In this document: piece by piece, positions 16,821 through 24,982 of the stretch
How positions within the stretch are numbered: the stretch's first letter is position 1
How the letters are laid out: every line of letters starts with the position of its first letter
Source of the DNA: Gammaproteobacteria bacterium
GTDB lineage: Bacteria; Pseudomonadota; Gammaproteobacteria; Arenicellales; Poriferihabitantaceae
DNA length: 64,000 bases
Direction: 5' to 3'
Assembly: GCA_024644945.1 (NCBI GenBank)
Contig: JAHEGU010000004.1
Coordinates: 32,746 to 96,745, forward strand
Position numbers and translations under genes: made by a program
Notes under the pieces: model-generated
Database searches by the model: none
The model's input: the letters and a program-made list of their open reading frames with translations, nothing else
What the model was told of the DNA's origin: nothing

Positions 16821-18232
16821 TGAGTTTTAATGAATGGTTTAACGACCGCCTTCCGGTGGCTCAAGTGGTCAAGGATCATCTTACCGAGTACTACGCACCG
16901 AAAAATTTTAATTTCTGGTATTTCTTTGGCAGCTTGGCGATGGTGGTGTTGGTGCTTCAGATTGTTACAGGCATCATACTAGCAATGAACTATAAGCCGG
17001 ATGCAGACCTTGCCTTTGCCTCGGTTGAGTACATCATGCGGGACGTATGGGGTGGTTGGTTTGTGCGATATATGCATTCCACAGGGGCCTCATTCTTTTT
17101 CATCGTGATCTATCTGCATATGTTCCGCGGCTTGATGTATGGCTCATACAAAAACCCGAGAGAACTTATCTGGATATTCGGTATGATCATCTATATCGCG
17201 ATGATGGCCACTGCGTTCTTCGGATATCTGCTGCCATGGGGGCAGATGTCCTATTGGGGAGCACAAGTAATCGTGAATCTATTCGAAACTCTGCCAATCA
17301 TTGGTGGGACATTGTCGGAATGGATACGTGGAGACTATGTTATCTCCGACATCACATTGAACCGTTTTTACGCGTTTCACTACCTAATTCCGTTCATTCT
17401 TGTGGCTCTCGTCTATCTGCATATTCTTGCCTTACACCAGGTTGGCTCTAATAATCCGGATGGTATAGAGATAAAAAAGGGCCCCAAGGGAAACCGTTGG
17501 AGTAAAGATGCGCCGGCAGATGGGGTACCGTTCCACCCGTATTTCACGGTTAAAGATGTGATGGGCCTGGTGGTTTTTCTGGGTCTGTTCTTTGCAGTGG
17601 TGTTTTTTGTGCCGGAGTTGGGAGGATATTTTATAGAGCAACCTAATTTTGAGCCGGCCAACCCTCTTAAAACACCGGATCATATTGCACCAGTCTGGTA
17701 TTTTACTCCTTACTACGCCATTCTTCGTGCGGTGCCCAGTTTTGCAGGGACCCAGGTGTGGGGTGTTCTGGCAATGGGTGCTGCTATCGTGGTGTTCTTT
17801 TTCCTCCCATGGCTTGATCGCAGTCCTGTCAAATCCGTACGCTACAAGGGTCCACTGACTCGAATCTATTTGATTATCTTTGCGATCACTTTCCTGGTGC
17901 TCGGATGGCTTGGAACTCTTGCGCCTACGGTAGAGTATACCGCTATGGCCCAGTTTTTAACCGTGGTGTACTTCCTGTTTTTCTTATTAATGCCTTGCTA
18001 TAGCGGCACTGGCGATAACCTGGGATTCAGTGGGTTTCTGCTGTTTGTAGTGTCGCTTTTGCTTACCCTTAGCGGGTTGTATATTTGGTGGGTGGAAACA
18101 CCAGATCTCGCGATGTCGATGAAATGGATCTATTCCGTTACCAGCGTTGTTTTATTGTTTTGGTTTGGCTTTAAGCCAGGCTGGATTAAACCCGATCCGG
18201 TAAAACCTGTCCCAGAGAGGGTCACCGGATGA
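16820..18232 (+). CDS. petB: Ubiquinol-cytochrome c reductase, cytochrome b
   Basis: A 470-residue, full-length bacterial cytochrome b with about nine membrane helices, spanning both the b6-like and subunit-IV-like parts. The two b haems are held by His86/His187 and His100/His201, each pair fourteen residues apart as in the family. The quinol-oxidation loop reads PVWY (291-294) in place of the mitochondrial PEWY, a variant I know from other beta- and gammaproteobacteria. It forms the membrane core of complex III and moves protons through the Q cycle. The start shares a base with the petA stop, and the end overlaps petC by four bases. Confidence 0.97.
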   Translation: MSFNEWFNDRLPVAQVVKDHLTEYYAPKNFNFWYFFGSLAMVVLVLQIVTGIILAMNYKPDADLAFASVEYIMRDVWGGWFVRYMHSTGASFFFIVIYLHMFRGLMYGSYKNPRELIWIFGMIIYIAMMATAFFGYLLPWGQMSYWGAQVIVNLFETLPIIGGTLSEWIRGDYVISDITLNRFYAFHYLIPFILVALVYLHILALHQVGSNNPDGIEIKKGPKGNRWSKDAPADGVPFHPYFTVKDVMGLVVFLGLFFAVVFFVPELGGYFIEQPNFEPANPLKTPDHIAPVWYFTPYYAILRAVPSFAGTQVWGVLAMGAAIVVFFFLPWLDRSPVKSVRYKGPLTRIYLIIFAITFLVLGWLGTLAPTVEYTAMAQFLTVVYFLFFLLMPCYSGTGDNLGFSGFLLFVVSLLLTLSGLYIWWVETPDLAMSMKWIYSVTSVVLLFWFGFKPGWIKPDPVKPVPERVTG

Positions 18233-18981
18233 GAAAGTTTGCCTTAGTTTTCTTAGTTGTAATGGTGCCGATGGCCTCCTTAGCAGCGAGTGGTTCTGGC
18301 GTTGAGCTAAAGTCAATGGAGGTTCGACTCAACGATACTCGATCCCTTCAGAATGGCGCGAAGTTATTCGTCAATTATTGTCTGTCCTGCCACAGTGCCG
18401 AGTTCATGCGATATGGTCGGATGGCAGAAGATCTCGAGATGCCAGTCCAACTGGTCGAACAGAATATGATCTTCTCCGACGCCAAGATTGGTGACCCGAT
18501 GACTGCCACAATGCCTGCTGATAAAGCCGCGGAATGGTTCGGAGTAGCCCCACCCGACCTGTCTCTGACTGGACGGCTGCGAGGTCCAGACTGGTTGTAC
18601 AATTATCTGATCAGTTTTTATGTAGATGAGTCCACAGTCAGCGGCTGGAATAATATAGTGTTTGAAAATGTTGCAATGCCTCACGTACTGACCGAGTTAC
18701 AGGGACGACAGCGCGCTGTGTTTCGAACAGAGCCCTCGGAAGATGGAACGGAGCATAAAGTTTTTGATCGCTTTGAAATGGAGACCGAGGGGACCATGTC
18801 GGCTGAAGAATTTGATCATGCGATGCGCGACCTGACTAACTTTTTGGTCTACATGGGGGAGCCTGCCAAGCTAGATCGAATTCGATACGGCATGTTCGTT
18901 ATGTTGTTTCTGATTGTGATGTTCGTCTTTGCTTACATGCTGAAGCGTGAATACTGGAAAGACGTTGACGTCTCTCACTGA
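18229..18981 (+). CDS. petC: Ubiquinol-cytochrome c reductase, cytochrome c1
   Basis: A 250-residue c-type cytochrome. An N-terminal signal peptide ends near LAASGSG (about residue 20). The haem c attachment site is Cys51-Leu-Ser-Cys54-His55, and the sixth ligand is probably the methionine in NVAMPHVL. A single C-terminal membrane helix (about 220-240, MFVMLFLIVMFVFAYM) anchors it, followed by a short charged tail facing the cytoplasm. It accepts electrons from the Rieske protein and passes them to soluble cytochrome c. It is the last gene of petABC; sspA follows after 18 bases and is probably read through. Confidence 0.96.
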   Translation: MRKFALVFLVVMVPMASLAASGSGVELKSMEVRLNDTRSLQNGAKLFVNYCLSCHSAEFMRYGRMAEDLEMPVQLVEQNMIFSDAKIGDPMTATMPADKAAEWFGVAPPDLSLTGRLRGPDWLYNYLISFYVDESTVSGWNNIVFENVAMPHVLTELQGRQRAVFRTEPSEDGTEHKVFDRFEMETEGTMSAEEFDHAMRDLTNFLVYMGEPAKLDRIRYGMFVMLFLIVMFVFAYMLKREYWKDVDVSH

Positions 18982-18999
18982 CCTCGCGGGGAGACCAGC

Positions 19000-19641
19000 T
19001 TGAACGAATTAAATACCTTAGTTAATCGACGTCCTGCGATGATCCTTTTATCGGGTCATTTATGCGTGCTTAGTCATTGCTGTAGAATTGTCCTGCTCGA
19101 AAAAGATGTGGAATGTTCAGTTGACTATGTTTCGCCCAACGATGATCCCTCTGTAGTCGGCGAGCACAACCCTTATGGTGAGACCCCGACTCTGCTGGAC
19201 CGGGATCTGGCACTATATGATACCGGCGTAATACTTGAGTATCTGGATGAACGATTTCCTCATCCACCACTAATGCCAGTGGATCCGATTACTCGAGCTA
19301 AGACTCGGTTGATGATTTCACGCTTGACCCGAGATTGGCTGGCCCCAATTCGCAGTCTTGGTGAATCTTTACCTCTAAAACCATCCGCTGAGCTGAGAAA
19401 AAGTATCCACGATGGTCTTGTCTCGTTGTCTCCGTTGTTTAGAGAGCAGCCCTTTTTCCTGGGTCTTGAATACTCTCTGGTGGATGCATATATGGCATCC
19501 CTCATCTGGCGTCTGCCGGTTCTCGGGATCGAATTACCCAAACAAGCTTCTACAGTAGTTGAATATGGAGATAGGTTGTTCAAACGTCCGGCGTTTCAGG
19601 AAAGTTTAAGCGAGCAGGAAACTGAACTGCGGGAATTGTGA
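19000..19641 (+). CDS. sspA: Stringent starvation protein A
   Basis: A 213-residue protein of glutathione-transferase fold that binds RNA polymerase and changes promoter choice in starvation and acid stress. The thioredoxin-like N-terminal half includes SHCCRIVLLEK and the NPYGETPTLLDRDLALYDTGVILEYLDERFPHPPL region typical of SspA. The C-terminal half is helical. The start is TTG with GGGGAG upstream. It sits directly behind petABC and overlaps sspB by four bases (GTGA), the usual gammaproteobacterial petABC-sspAB order. Confidence 0.94.
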   Translation: MNELNTLVNRRPAMILLSGHLCVLSHCCRIVLLEKDVECSVDYVSPNDDPSVVGEHNPYGETPTLLDRDLALYDTGVILEYLDERFPHPPLMPVDPITRAKTRLMISRLTRDWLAPIRSLGESLPLKPSAELRKSIHDGLVSLSPLFREQPFFLGLEYSLVDAYMASLIWRLPVLGIELPKQASTVVEYGDRLFKRPAFQESLSEQETELREL

Positions 19642-20078
19642 GTAATTCGGCAGGATCGGATTCAGGCTCTACCAAGCCTTACCTTGTTCGAGCGATTTAC
19701 GATTGGTCGCTAGATGAGGGATTGACTCCTCAAATTATGGTTGATGTGGATTCTGCAGGGGTTACCGTTCCATTGAGTTATGCTAAAGATGGAAAAATTG
19801 TTCTGAATCTACATCCCAATTCGGTGCGGGGGCTTGAGATAGGTAACGAACATCTTCTGTTCTCGGCGCGTTTTTCCGGACGCGCTGAAAATATTACAGT
19901 TCCAATTGACGCAGTTCTGGCCGTATACGCGCGGGAAAATGGTCAGGGAATCGTGTTTCAGCCTGACGGAAGTGGTGTGACTCCTCCTCAACCTGAACGT
20001 GTCAGGCGGGATGCCGCCAAAACGACGCAGAACCAGGATGGACAGCGCTCGGGTTCTCACCTCAAAGTAGTTAAATAG
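19638..20078 (+). CDS. sspB: ClpXP protease specificity-enhancing factor SspB
   Basis: A 146-residue adaptor that delivers ssrA-tagged peptides from stalled ribosomes to ClpXP. The substrate-binding domain covers about residues 12-115 (RAIYDWSLDEGLTPQIMVD, then the VLNLHPNSVRGLEIGNE region). A flexible linker follows, and the protein ends in HLKVVK, matching the LRVVK-like tail that docks on the ClpX zinc domain. The start is GTG, coupled to sspA. Together with hslVU just downstream it places several protein-quality-control genes side by side. Confidence 0.95.
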   Translation: MSNSAGSDSGSTKPYLVRAIYDWSLDEGLTPQIMVDVDSAGVTVPLSYAKDGKIVLNLHPNSVRGLEIGNEHLLFSARFSGRAENITVPIDAVLAVYARENGQGIVFQPDGSGVTPPQPERVRRDAAKTTQNQDGQRSGSHLKVVK

Positions 20079-20125
20079 GGCACTTCAATTTGATCATACG
20101 CTGTAAAGGCGTAAGTGAGTTTCAG

Positions 20126-20153
20126 ATTGAAATTGTGGCGAAAGGCCGCATTG
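20126..20153 (+). promoter_or_regulatory. Sigma32-like heat-shock promoter of hslVU
   Basis: TTGAAA (20127-20132) is followed after exactly 13 bases by CCGCATTG (20146-20153). This fits the heat-shock sigma consensus (CTTGAAA, 13-15 bases, CCCCATnT) with few mismatches. It lies 27 bases before the hslV ATG, and hslVU is a classic sigma32 operon. RpoH itself is encoded three kilobases downstream. Confidence 0.65.
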
Positions 20154-20180
20154 CACTCAAAAGTTCAGGGGATTCTCTAA

Positions 20181-20720
20181 ATGCAACAATATCGTGGTAC
20201 CACAATACTTTCTGTGCGCAAAGGCAACCAGGTTGTAGTTGGTGGAGATGGACAGGTCTCCCTGGGTGATACCGTCATGAAAGGAAATGCGCGCAAAGTA
20301 AGACGACTCTATCGAGAGCAGGTGCTGGCCGGATTTGCTGGGGGCACCGCTGACGCTTTTACCTTGTTTGAGCGTTTTGAAGGCAAGCTGGAAAAGCATC
20401 AGGGACAGCTGGTTCGGGCTGCAGTTGAGATGGCTAAGGACTGGAGGACCGATCGGATGTTGAGGCGCCTAGAGGCGTTGTTAGTGGTTGCAGATAAAGA
20501 GTCTTCATTGGTAATCAGTGGTAACGGTGATGTAATCGAGCCAGAAGAAGGCATTATGGCGATCGGTTCGGGGGGCAACTATGCCAAAGCCGCTGCCATG
20601 GCACTATGTGATAACACACAGCTGAACGCTCGGGAGGTGGTGGAAAAGTCCCTGTCTATTGCAGCCCAGATATGCATATATACAAACAGTAATCTGACTA
20701 TTGAGGAGCTCAATTTCTAG
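20181..20720 (+). CDS. hslV: ATP-dependent protease subunit HslV
   Basis: A 179-residue proteasome-beta-like peptidase. After removal of a six-residue propeptide (MQQYRG) the N-terminal threonine of [10 protein letters not shown] becomes the nucleophile; [24 protein letters not shown] is the family hallmark. Double hexamers of HslV pair with HslU rings to degrade misfolded and regulatory proteins such as SulA. AGGGGA lies eight bases before the ATG, and a sigma32-like promoter lies just upstream. The stop is one base from the hslU start, so expression is coupled. Confidence 0.97.
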   Translation: MQQYRGTTILSVRKGNQVVVGGDGQVSLGDTVMKGNARKVRRLYREQVLAGFAGGTADAFTLFERFEGKLEKHQGQLVRAAVEMAKDWRTDRMLRRLEALLVVADKESSLVISGNGDVIEPEEGIMAIGSGGNYAKAAAMALCDNTQLNAREVVEKSLSIAAQICIYTNSNLTIEELNF

Positions 20721-20721
20721 A

Positions 20722-22047
20722 ATGAGCAACATGACCCCAAGAGAGATCGTTGAAGAACTCGATAACCACATCATCGGGCAGAAAGAAGCTAAACGGGCGG
20801 TAGCCATAGCCCTCAGAAACCGTTGGCGCCGAACTCAGGTTGAGCCAACACTGCGCGCTGAAATTACACCAAAAAACATTCTGATGATTGGTCCAACCGG
20901 GGTTGGAAAAACCGAGATATCAAGACGCCTTGCTAAATTGGCGCATGCGCCTTTTATCAAAGTTGAGGCGACTAAATTTACTGAAGTCGGTTACGTAGGT
21001 CGGGAGGTGGATTCGATTATTCGCGACCTGATGGATATGGCGGTAAAGCTGACCAGGGAAGAAGAAATGGAGAAGGTTAGACCCCGGGCAGAAGATGCGG
21101 CTGAGGAACAGGTGCTTGATCTTTTACTGCCGCCAGCAAGAGGTGATGAAACGGCCGCAAATGACGGAGCGGGAAGACAGCGATTCCGTAAAATGCTCAG
21201 GGAAGGTACATTGAATGACAAAGAGGTTGAAGTCGAAGTAAGTGCCACGGTCGCCGGAGTTGAAATATTTGCACCACCCGGAATGGAGGATATGACCAGC
21301 CAGTTGCAGGGAATGTTCCAAAACCTCGGCGGACAGAAAAAGAAAACCCGTAAAGTGAGAGTAAAGGAAGCACTAAAATTGCTTACCGAAGAAGAGGCGG
21401 CCAGACTGATCAATGACGATGATATCAAGCAATATGCTCTTGAGAGGGTTGAACAACACGGCATTGTTTTTCTCGACGAAATCGACAAAATAGTCAGCCG
21501 CAGTGCTGGTGGTACTGGCGGTGCAGATGTGTCTAGAGAAGGCGTACAGAGAGATTTGTTGCCGCTGGTAGAGGGTGCAACAGTGTCAACCAAGTTTGGA
21601 ATGGTCAAAACTGATCACATATTATTTATTGCGTCGGGCGCATTTCAGCTTTCCAAACCCTCCGACTTGATTCCTGAGTTGCAGGGAAGGCTGCCAATTA
21701 GAGTGGAACTTAGGGCACTTTCAAGCGAGGACTTTGTGAGAATACTGACGGAACCGGACGCGTCATTGACCGAACAGTATCAAGCACTGCTCGGAACCGA
21801 GGGGGTATCGCTCAAATTCACTGAAGAAGGGGTTGAGCGAATTGCTGAAGTGGCCTGGCAGGTGAATGAGAGCACTGAAAATATTGGAGCCCGGCGACTG
21901 CACACGGTGATGGAAAGGTTGCTTGAAACGATTTCATTCGAGGCCGCTGATCGCAGTAACCAGGATGTTGTGGTTGATGTCGAATATGTAGACAGACATC
22001 TTAAAGATCTGGCTGAAGATCAGGATTTGTCGCGCTATATCCTCTAG
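20722..22047 (+). CDS. hslU: HslU ATPase subunit of the HslUV protease
   Basis: A 441-residue AAA+ unfoldase. Walker A is GPTGVGKT (57-64); Walker B is [11 protein letters not shown]; the central I domain (about 110-230) precedes it; the C-terminal domain ends in LSRYIL, the tail that inserts into HslV. The reading frame is open from 20701, but homology starts at [14 protein letters not shown], so I use the ATG at 20722, with GAGGAG inside the hslV end as the likely ribosome site. It forms the hexameric ring that feeds substrates to HslV. Confidence 0.97.
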   Translation: MSNMTPREIVEELDNHIIGQKEAKRAVAIALRNRWRRTQVEPTLRAEITPKNILMIGPTGVGKTEISRRLAKLAHAPFIKVEATKFTEVGYVGREVDSIIRDLMDMAVKLTREEEMEKVRPRAEDAAEEQVLDLLLPPARGDETAANDGAGRQRFRKMLREGTLNDKEVEVEVSATVAGVEIFAPPGMEDMTSQLQGMFQNLGGQKKKTRKVRVKEALKLLTEEEAARLINDDDIKQYALERVEQHGIVFLDEIDKIVSRSAGGTGGADVSREGVQRDLLPLVEGATVSTKFGMVKTDHILFIASGAFQLSKPSDLIPELQGRLPIRVELRALSSEDFVRILTEPDASLTEQYQALLGTEGVSLKFTEEGVERIAEVAWQVNESTENIGARRLHTVMERLLETISFEAADRSNQDVVVDVEYVDRHLKDLAEDQDLSRYIL

Positions 22048-22077
22048 GCGCGGTAAATGCATCCCTAAAATTTGATT

Positions 22078-22815
22078 ATGTGGAATCTGGTAGCCATGGT
22101 CCGTGTGTTGCTGGCTCTGCCAGTGATCGCGTTCGGCTTGTTGGTCAGTCCCTTTATCGGGTTAATGTCTGCAAACGTCTTCTCGAACATAGCAAGAACT
22201 TGGTACCGCAGTTTGTTGACGATAATAGGCGTTCGCTGCAGGTTTAGCGGGGAGAGCATTGGAGAGGTAACGCTGGTAGTAAGCAACCATATTTCCTGGG
22301 CAGATATTCTTGTAATCGGTGTTCATTGGCCCTTTGTGTTTTTGGCAATGAAGGACGTTGCCAGCTGGCCCATTTTAGGCTGGCTCGCGAGGCGGGCCGG
22401 TACCCTGTTTATTGAGCGAGGTAGTGGTGCGCATCATGCGATCGAAGAGGTATCAAAGGTTTTGGCATCCGGGCGTCACGTCGTTTTATTTCCTGAAGGG
22501 AAGACCACCACTGGCACAACTGTGAGGCGATTCCACTCCCGCATCTTTCAGGCTGCTGTGGAGGCAGAAGTTGCGGTGCAGCCCATCGGTATTTTTTATC
22601 ACGATTCCGGTCAACCGAGACAGCATGGCAGCCGAATCACATTTGCTGATGAGTCGGGTCTGGTTGCTAGTGTATGGCGAACATTGGCGGGACCTCCTGT
22701 CAACGCAGAAGTGCGCGTTTTTGAACCCATTGGCCCCCATACAGACCGCGACCACCTGGCCACGATGGCTCACGGTCGAGTCCGCGATCATGTTGAGTTC
22801 ACGCTGAATTCATAA
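22078..22815 (+). CDS. 1-acyl-sn-glycerol-3-phosphate acyltransferase family protein
   Basis: A 245-residue PlsC-type acyltransferase with an N-terminal membrane helix (about 5-30). The catalytic HX4D motif is His71 to Asp76 in NHISWAD, and FPEGKTTTG is the conserved substrate-binding block. Such enzymes add an acyl chain to lysophosphatidic acid or related lipids at the inner membrane. A TTG six bases earlier (22072) is a possible start; I prefer the ATG. It follows hslU by 30 bases on the same strand. Whether it is the main PlsC of the cell or a paralogue such as an ornithine-lipid or lysophospholipid enzyme cannot be told here. Confidence 0.88.
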   Translation: MWNLVAMVRVLLALPVIAFGLLVSPFIGLMSANVFSNIARTWYRSLLTIIGVRCRFSGESIGEVTLVVSNHISWADILVIGVHWPFVFLAMKDVASWPILGWLARRAGTLFIERGSGAHHAIEEVSKVLASGRHVVLFPEGKTTTGTTVRRFHSRIFQAAVEAEVAVQPIGIFYHDSGQPRQHGSRITFADESGLVASVWRTLAGPPVNAEVRVFEPIGPHTDRDHLATMAHGRVRDHVEFTLNS

Positions 22816-22922
22816 CAAGTAGGTTAACATACATCAAATTCAGCGAAAGTTCGATGAAAGTGTTACTAAAATCTGCTTACGTGCAGCAAAAATCATCGTA
22901 TTTGTTTGAACTTATATGCTGA

Positions 22923-22949
22923 TTAGCACTCTTACAGCTAGAGTGCTAA
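22923..22949 (+). promoter_or_regulatory. CIRCE operator (HrcA site) upstream of rpoH
   Basis: TTAGCACTC-N9-GAGTGCTAA is a perfect match to the CIRCE element, the binding site of the heat-shock repressor HrcA, with the exact nine-base spacer (22932-22940). It ends 31 bases before the rpoH start codon, where a repressor would block transcription. CIRCE normally sits before groESL or dnaK. hrcA is not in the window. Confidence 0.93.
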
Positions 22950-22980
22950 AATCGATTAAATTGTTGAGGAGATGACCAGA

Positions 22981-23844
22981 ATGACAGAAAGGCTACCGAT
23001 CCCCGTAAACGTTTCCGCAAGTGATAACCTGAGTGGTTATATCAGTGCTGTCAACGCGGCACCAATTCTTAGTGCCGAGCGCGAGAGGGAGCTTGCGGTT
23101 CGATATCATGATGAGGGGGACCTTGAAGCGGCTCGGGAACTGGTAATGTCCCATTTGAGGCACGTTGTGAAGGTTGCCCGGGGTTTTATGGGATATGGAT
23201 TACCGTTGACTGATCTGATTCAGGAGGGAAGTATTGGACTGATGAAAGCGGTTAAACGATTCGACGCCAGCCGCGACGTAAGGCTCGTGTCATTTGCGGT
23301 ACATTGGATTCGGGCTGAAATTTACGACTATGTGCTCCGCAACTGGCGCATGGTTAAGGTGGCAACTACCAAATCTCAACGCAAACTATTCTTCAACTTG
23401 CGAAAATCTCGCGCCAGACTTGGCTGGATGCAAGATTCGGAGGTTGAGCAGCTTGCGAAAAATCTAAATGTAGAATCCGATACCGTCCGGGAGATGGAAT
23501 CCCGACTTAGTGGAACAGATGTTTCATTTGATGCAACTTTTGAACAGGATGAGGACGACACTGGTTACCTCGCACCGTCTGAGCATCTTGGAGACAACCG
23601 ATTTGATCCTGCGTTGGTAGTTAGCCGCTCCGAACAGACTGATTTGCGCGAATCTCAGTTGGCGATGGCGCTCGAAGAGCTCGATGCGCGCAGCAAGGAC
23701 ATCGTGCTCAGGCGCTGGCTAGGGGATGAAAAACCGACGCTTCATGAATTAGCAGATGAGTATGGCGTTTCCGCAGAACGAATTCGTCAGATTGAAAAGC
23801 GAGCAATGGAAAAAATGCGGACATTGATTGAGGTCGACGCGTAA
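22981..23844 (+). CDS. rpoH: RNA polymerase heat-shock sigma factor sigma32
   Basis: A 287-residue group-3 sigma factor. Region 2 (about 50-120) includes LIQEGSIGLMKAVKRFD; the RpoH box QRKLFFNLR (133-141), unique to sigma32, follows; region 4 carries the helix-turn-helix LHELADEYGVSAERIRQIEKRAM. It directs RNA polymerase to chaperone and protease genes, probably including hslVU nearby. An ATG at 22972 is in frame, but GAGGAG directly abuts it and is nine bases from the ATG at 22981, so the later start fits. A perfect CIRCE operator lies upstream and a strong terminator downstream. Confidence 0.96.
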   Translation: MTERLPIPVNVSASDNLSGYISAVNAAPILSAERERELAVRYHDEGDLEAARELVMSHLRHVVKVARGFMGYGLPLTDLIQEGSIGLMKAVKRFDASRDVRLVSFAVHWIRAEIYDYVLRNWRMVKVATTKSQRKLFFNLRKSRARLGWMQDSEVEQLAKNLNVESDTVREMESRLSGTDVSFDATFEQDEDDTGYLAPSEHLGDNRFDPALVVSRSEQTDLRESQLAMALEELDARSKDIVLRRWLGDEKPTLHELADEYGVSAERIRQIEKRAMEKMRTLIEVDA

Positions 23845-23859
23845 AAATCTCAAAATACC

Positions 23860-23889
23860 AAAAAAGGGCCCTTTTAGGGCCCTTTTTTT
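23860..23889 (+). terminator. Bidirectional Rho-independent terminator after rpoH
   Basis: A GGGCCC stem repeats on both sides of TTTTA and is flanked by six A on the left and seven T on the right. It ends the rpoH transcript. The A-run gives a T-run on the other strand, so it can also stop the convergent gene that ends at 23926. Confidence 0.93.
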
Positions 23890-23925
23890 ATTGCGCTTGT
23901 GGGAAATAAAAACTGGTCGATTCGG

Positions 23926-24810
23926 CTACAGCGCATTGATTGGAATTCGAATGAACTGCCTGCCATGGCTATCTGTGGGTATTTTACCTGCTCTCATATT
24001 AGCCTGCAGTGAGGGAATAATCAGGCGTGGCATATCCAGACTCGAATCACGGTCGTTACGGATTTTGATAAATTGATCTCGAGTACATCCCGCACCAACG
24101 TGAATATTGCTTTTCTTTTGCTCTGCAACAGAAGTTTGCCATTGAATTTCCCTACCACCAGGGCCATAGTCGTGGCACATAAACAACTGCGTCTCCAGGG
24201 GTAACTCAAGCAGTTTCTGAATGGAATCATAAAGTTGGCCAGCATCCCCCCCGGGAAAATCTGCTCTAGCCGTGCCGGCGTCAGGCATAAATAATGTATC
24301 TCCGACAAATGCGGCATTGCCGATAATATGTGACATACACGCAGGGGTGTGCCCCGGTGTTTCCAGGGCTAATGCTTTTATCGAACCTATTTGGTAGGTG
24401 TCACCATCTTTGAACAGGCAGTCAAATTGAGAGCCATCACAACTGAAATCCGGGCGTTCCCTAAAAATTTTTGAAAAAGTCGTCTGCACTGAAGAGATGT
24501 TCTTTCCAATACCGATTTTCCCCCCCAGAGTGTTTTGAATGTATGGTGCGGCAGAAAGATGATCGGCGTGCACGTGTGTCTCAATCAACCATTCGAGTTG
24601 CAGTTCATTCTTCTTGATGTGACTAATCAGTTTATCAGCACCGTCGTAGCTAACACGCCCGGCGGCATAGTCGAAGTCAAGCACCGGATCGATCACCGCG
24701 CAGAATTCGCTATTGGGATCCTTTGCCACATAACTGAAGGTACTTGTATCCTTATCAAAAAATGTTTGAACATCTGGCTTGATGCTCAGGTCTATCGGGT
24801 AATGGGACAT
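23926..24810 (-). CDS. MBL-fold persulfide dioxygenase-like protein (ETHE1/Blh type)
   Basis: A 294-residue metallo-beta-lactamase-fold protein. The metal motif is THVHADH (His79, His81, Asp83, His84), with further ligands in ETPGHTPACMS, VGDTLFMPDAGTARADFPGGD and LFMCHDYGPGG. That last set marks the ETHE1/Blh group of mononuclear-iron sulfur dioxygenases, which oxidise glutathione persulfide to sulfite. In many bacteria these genes pair with a rhodanese or the repressor BigR; neither is seen here. It converges on rpoH and shares its terminator. A leftward promoter should lie in the 170 bases before 24983, but none stands out. Confidence 0.86.
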   Translation of the reverse strand: MSHYPIDLSIKPDVQTFFDKDTSTFSYVAKDPNSEFCAVIDPVLDFDYAAGRVSYDGADKLISHIKKNELQLEWLIETHVHADHLSAAPYIQNTLGGKIGIGKNISSVQTTFSKIFRERPDFSCDGSQFDCLFKDGDTYQIGSIKALALETPGHTPACMSHIIGNAAFVGDTLFMPDAGTARADFPGGDAGQLYDSIQKLLELPLETQLFMCHDYGPGGREIQWQTSVAEQKKSNIHVGAGCTRDQFIKIRNDRDSSLDMPRLIIPSLQANMRAGKIPTDSHGRQFIRIPINAL

Positions 24811-24982
24811 AATCGCGATTCGTGAAATTTTTTATTAATTGTAACCAGCTTATCCAGTTTTTATTGAGCCAGGTGGAGGTAGATGCTTGCGTCGGCATTA
24901 AGATGCAGCAATATTAAGATGTAATGATCTCCCTAAGTTTAATGAAAAAGTATAACGTTCAATAGATTATTACTTCGCCAGT

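Noticed and set aside
16820-18232. PVWY instead of PEWY in cytochrome b as an anomaly
   Set aside because: This variant is known from other beta- and gammaproteobacteria and is not unusual.
20991-21608. Minus-strand frame of 205 codons over hslU
   Set aside because: It is antisense to the Walker-containing HslU frame and is serine-rich nonsense.
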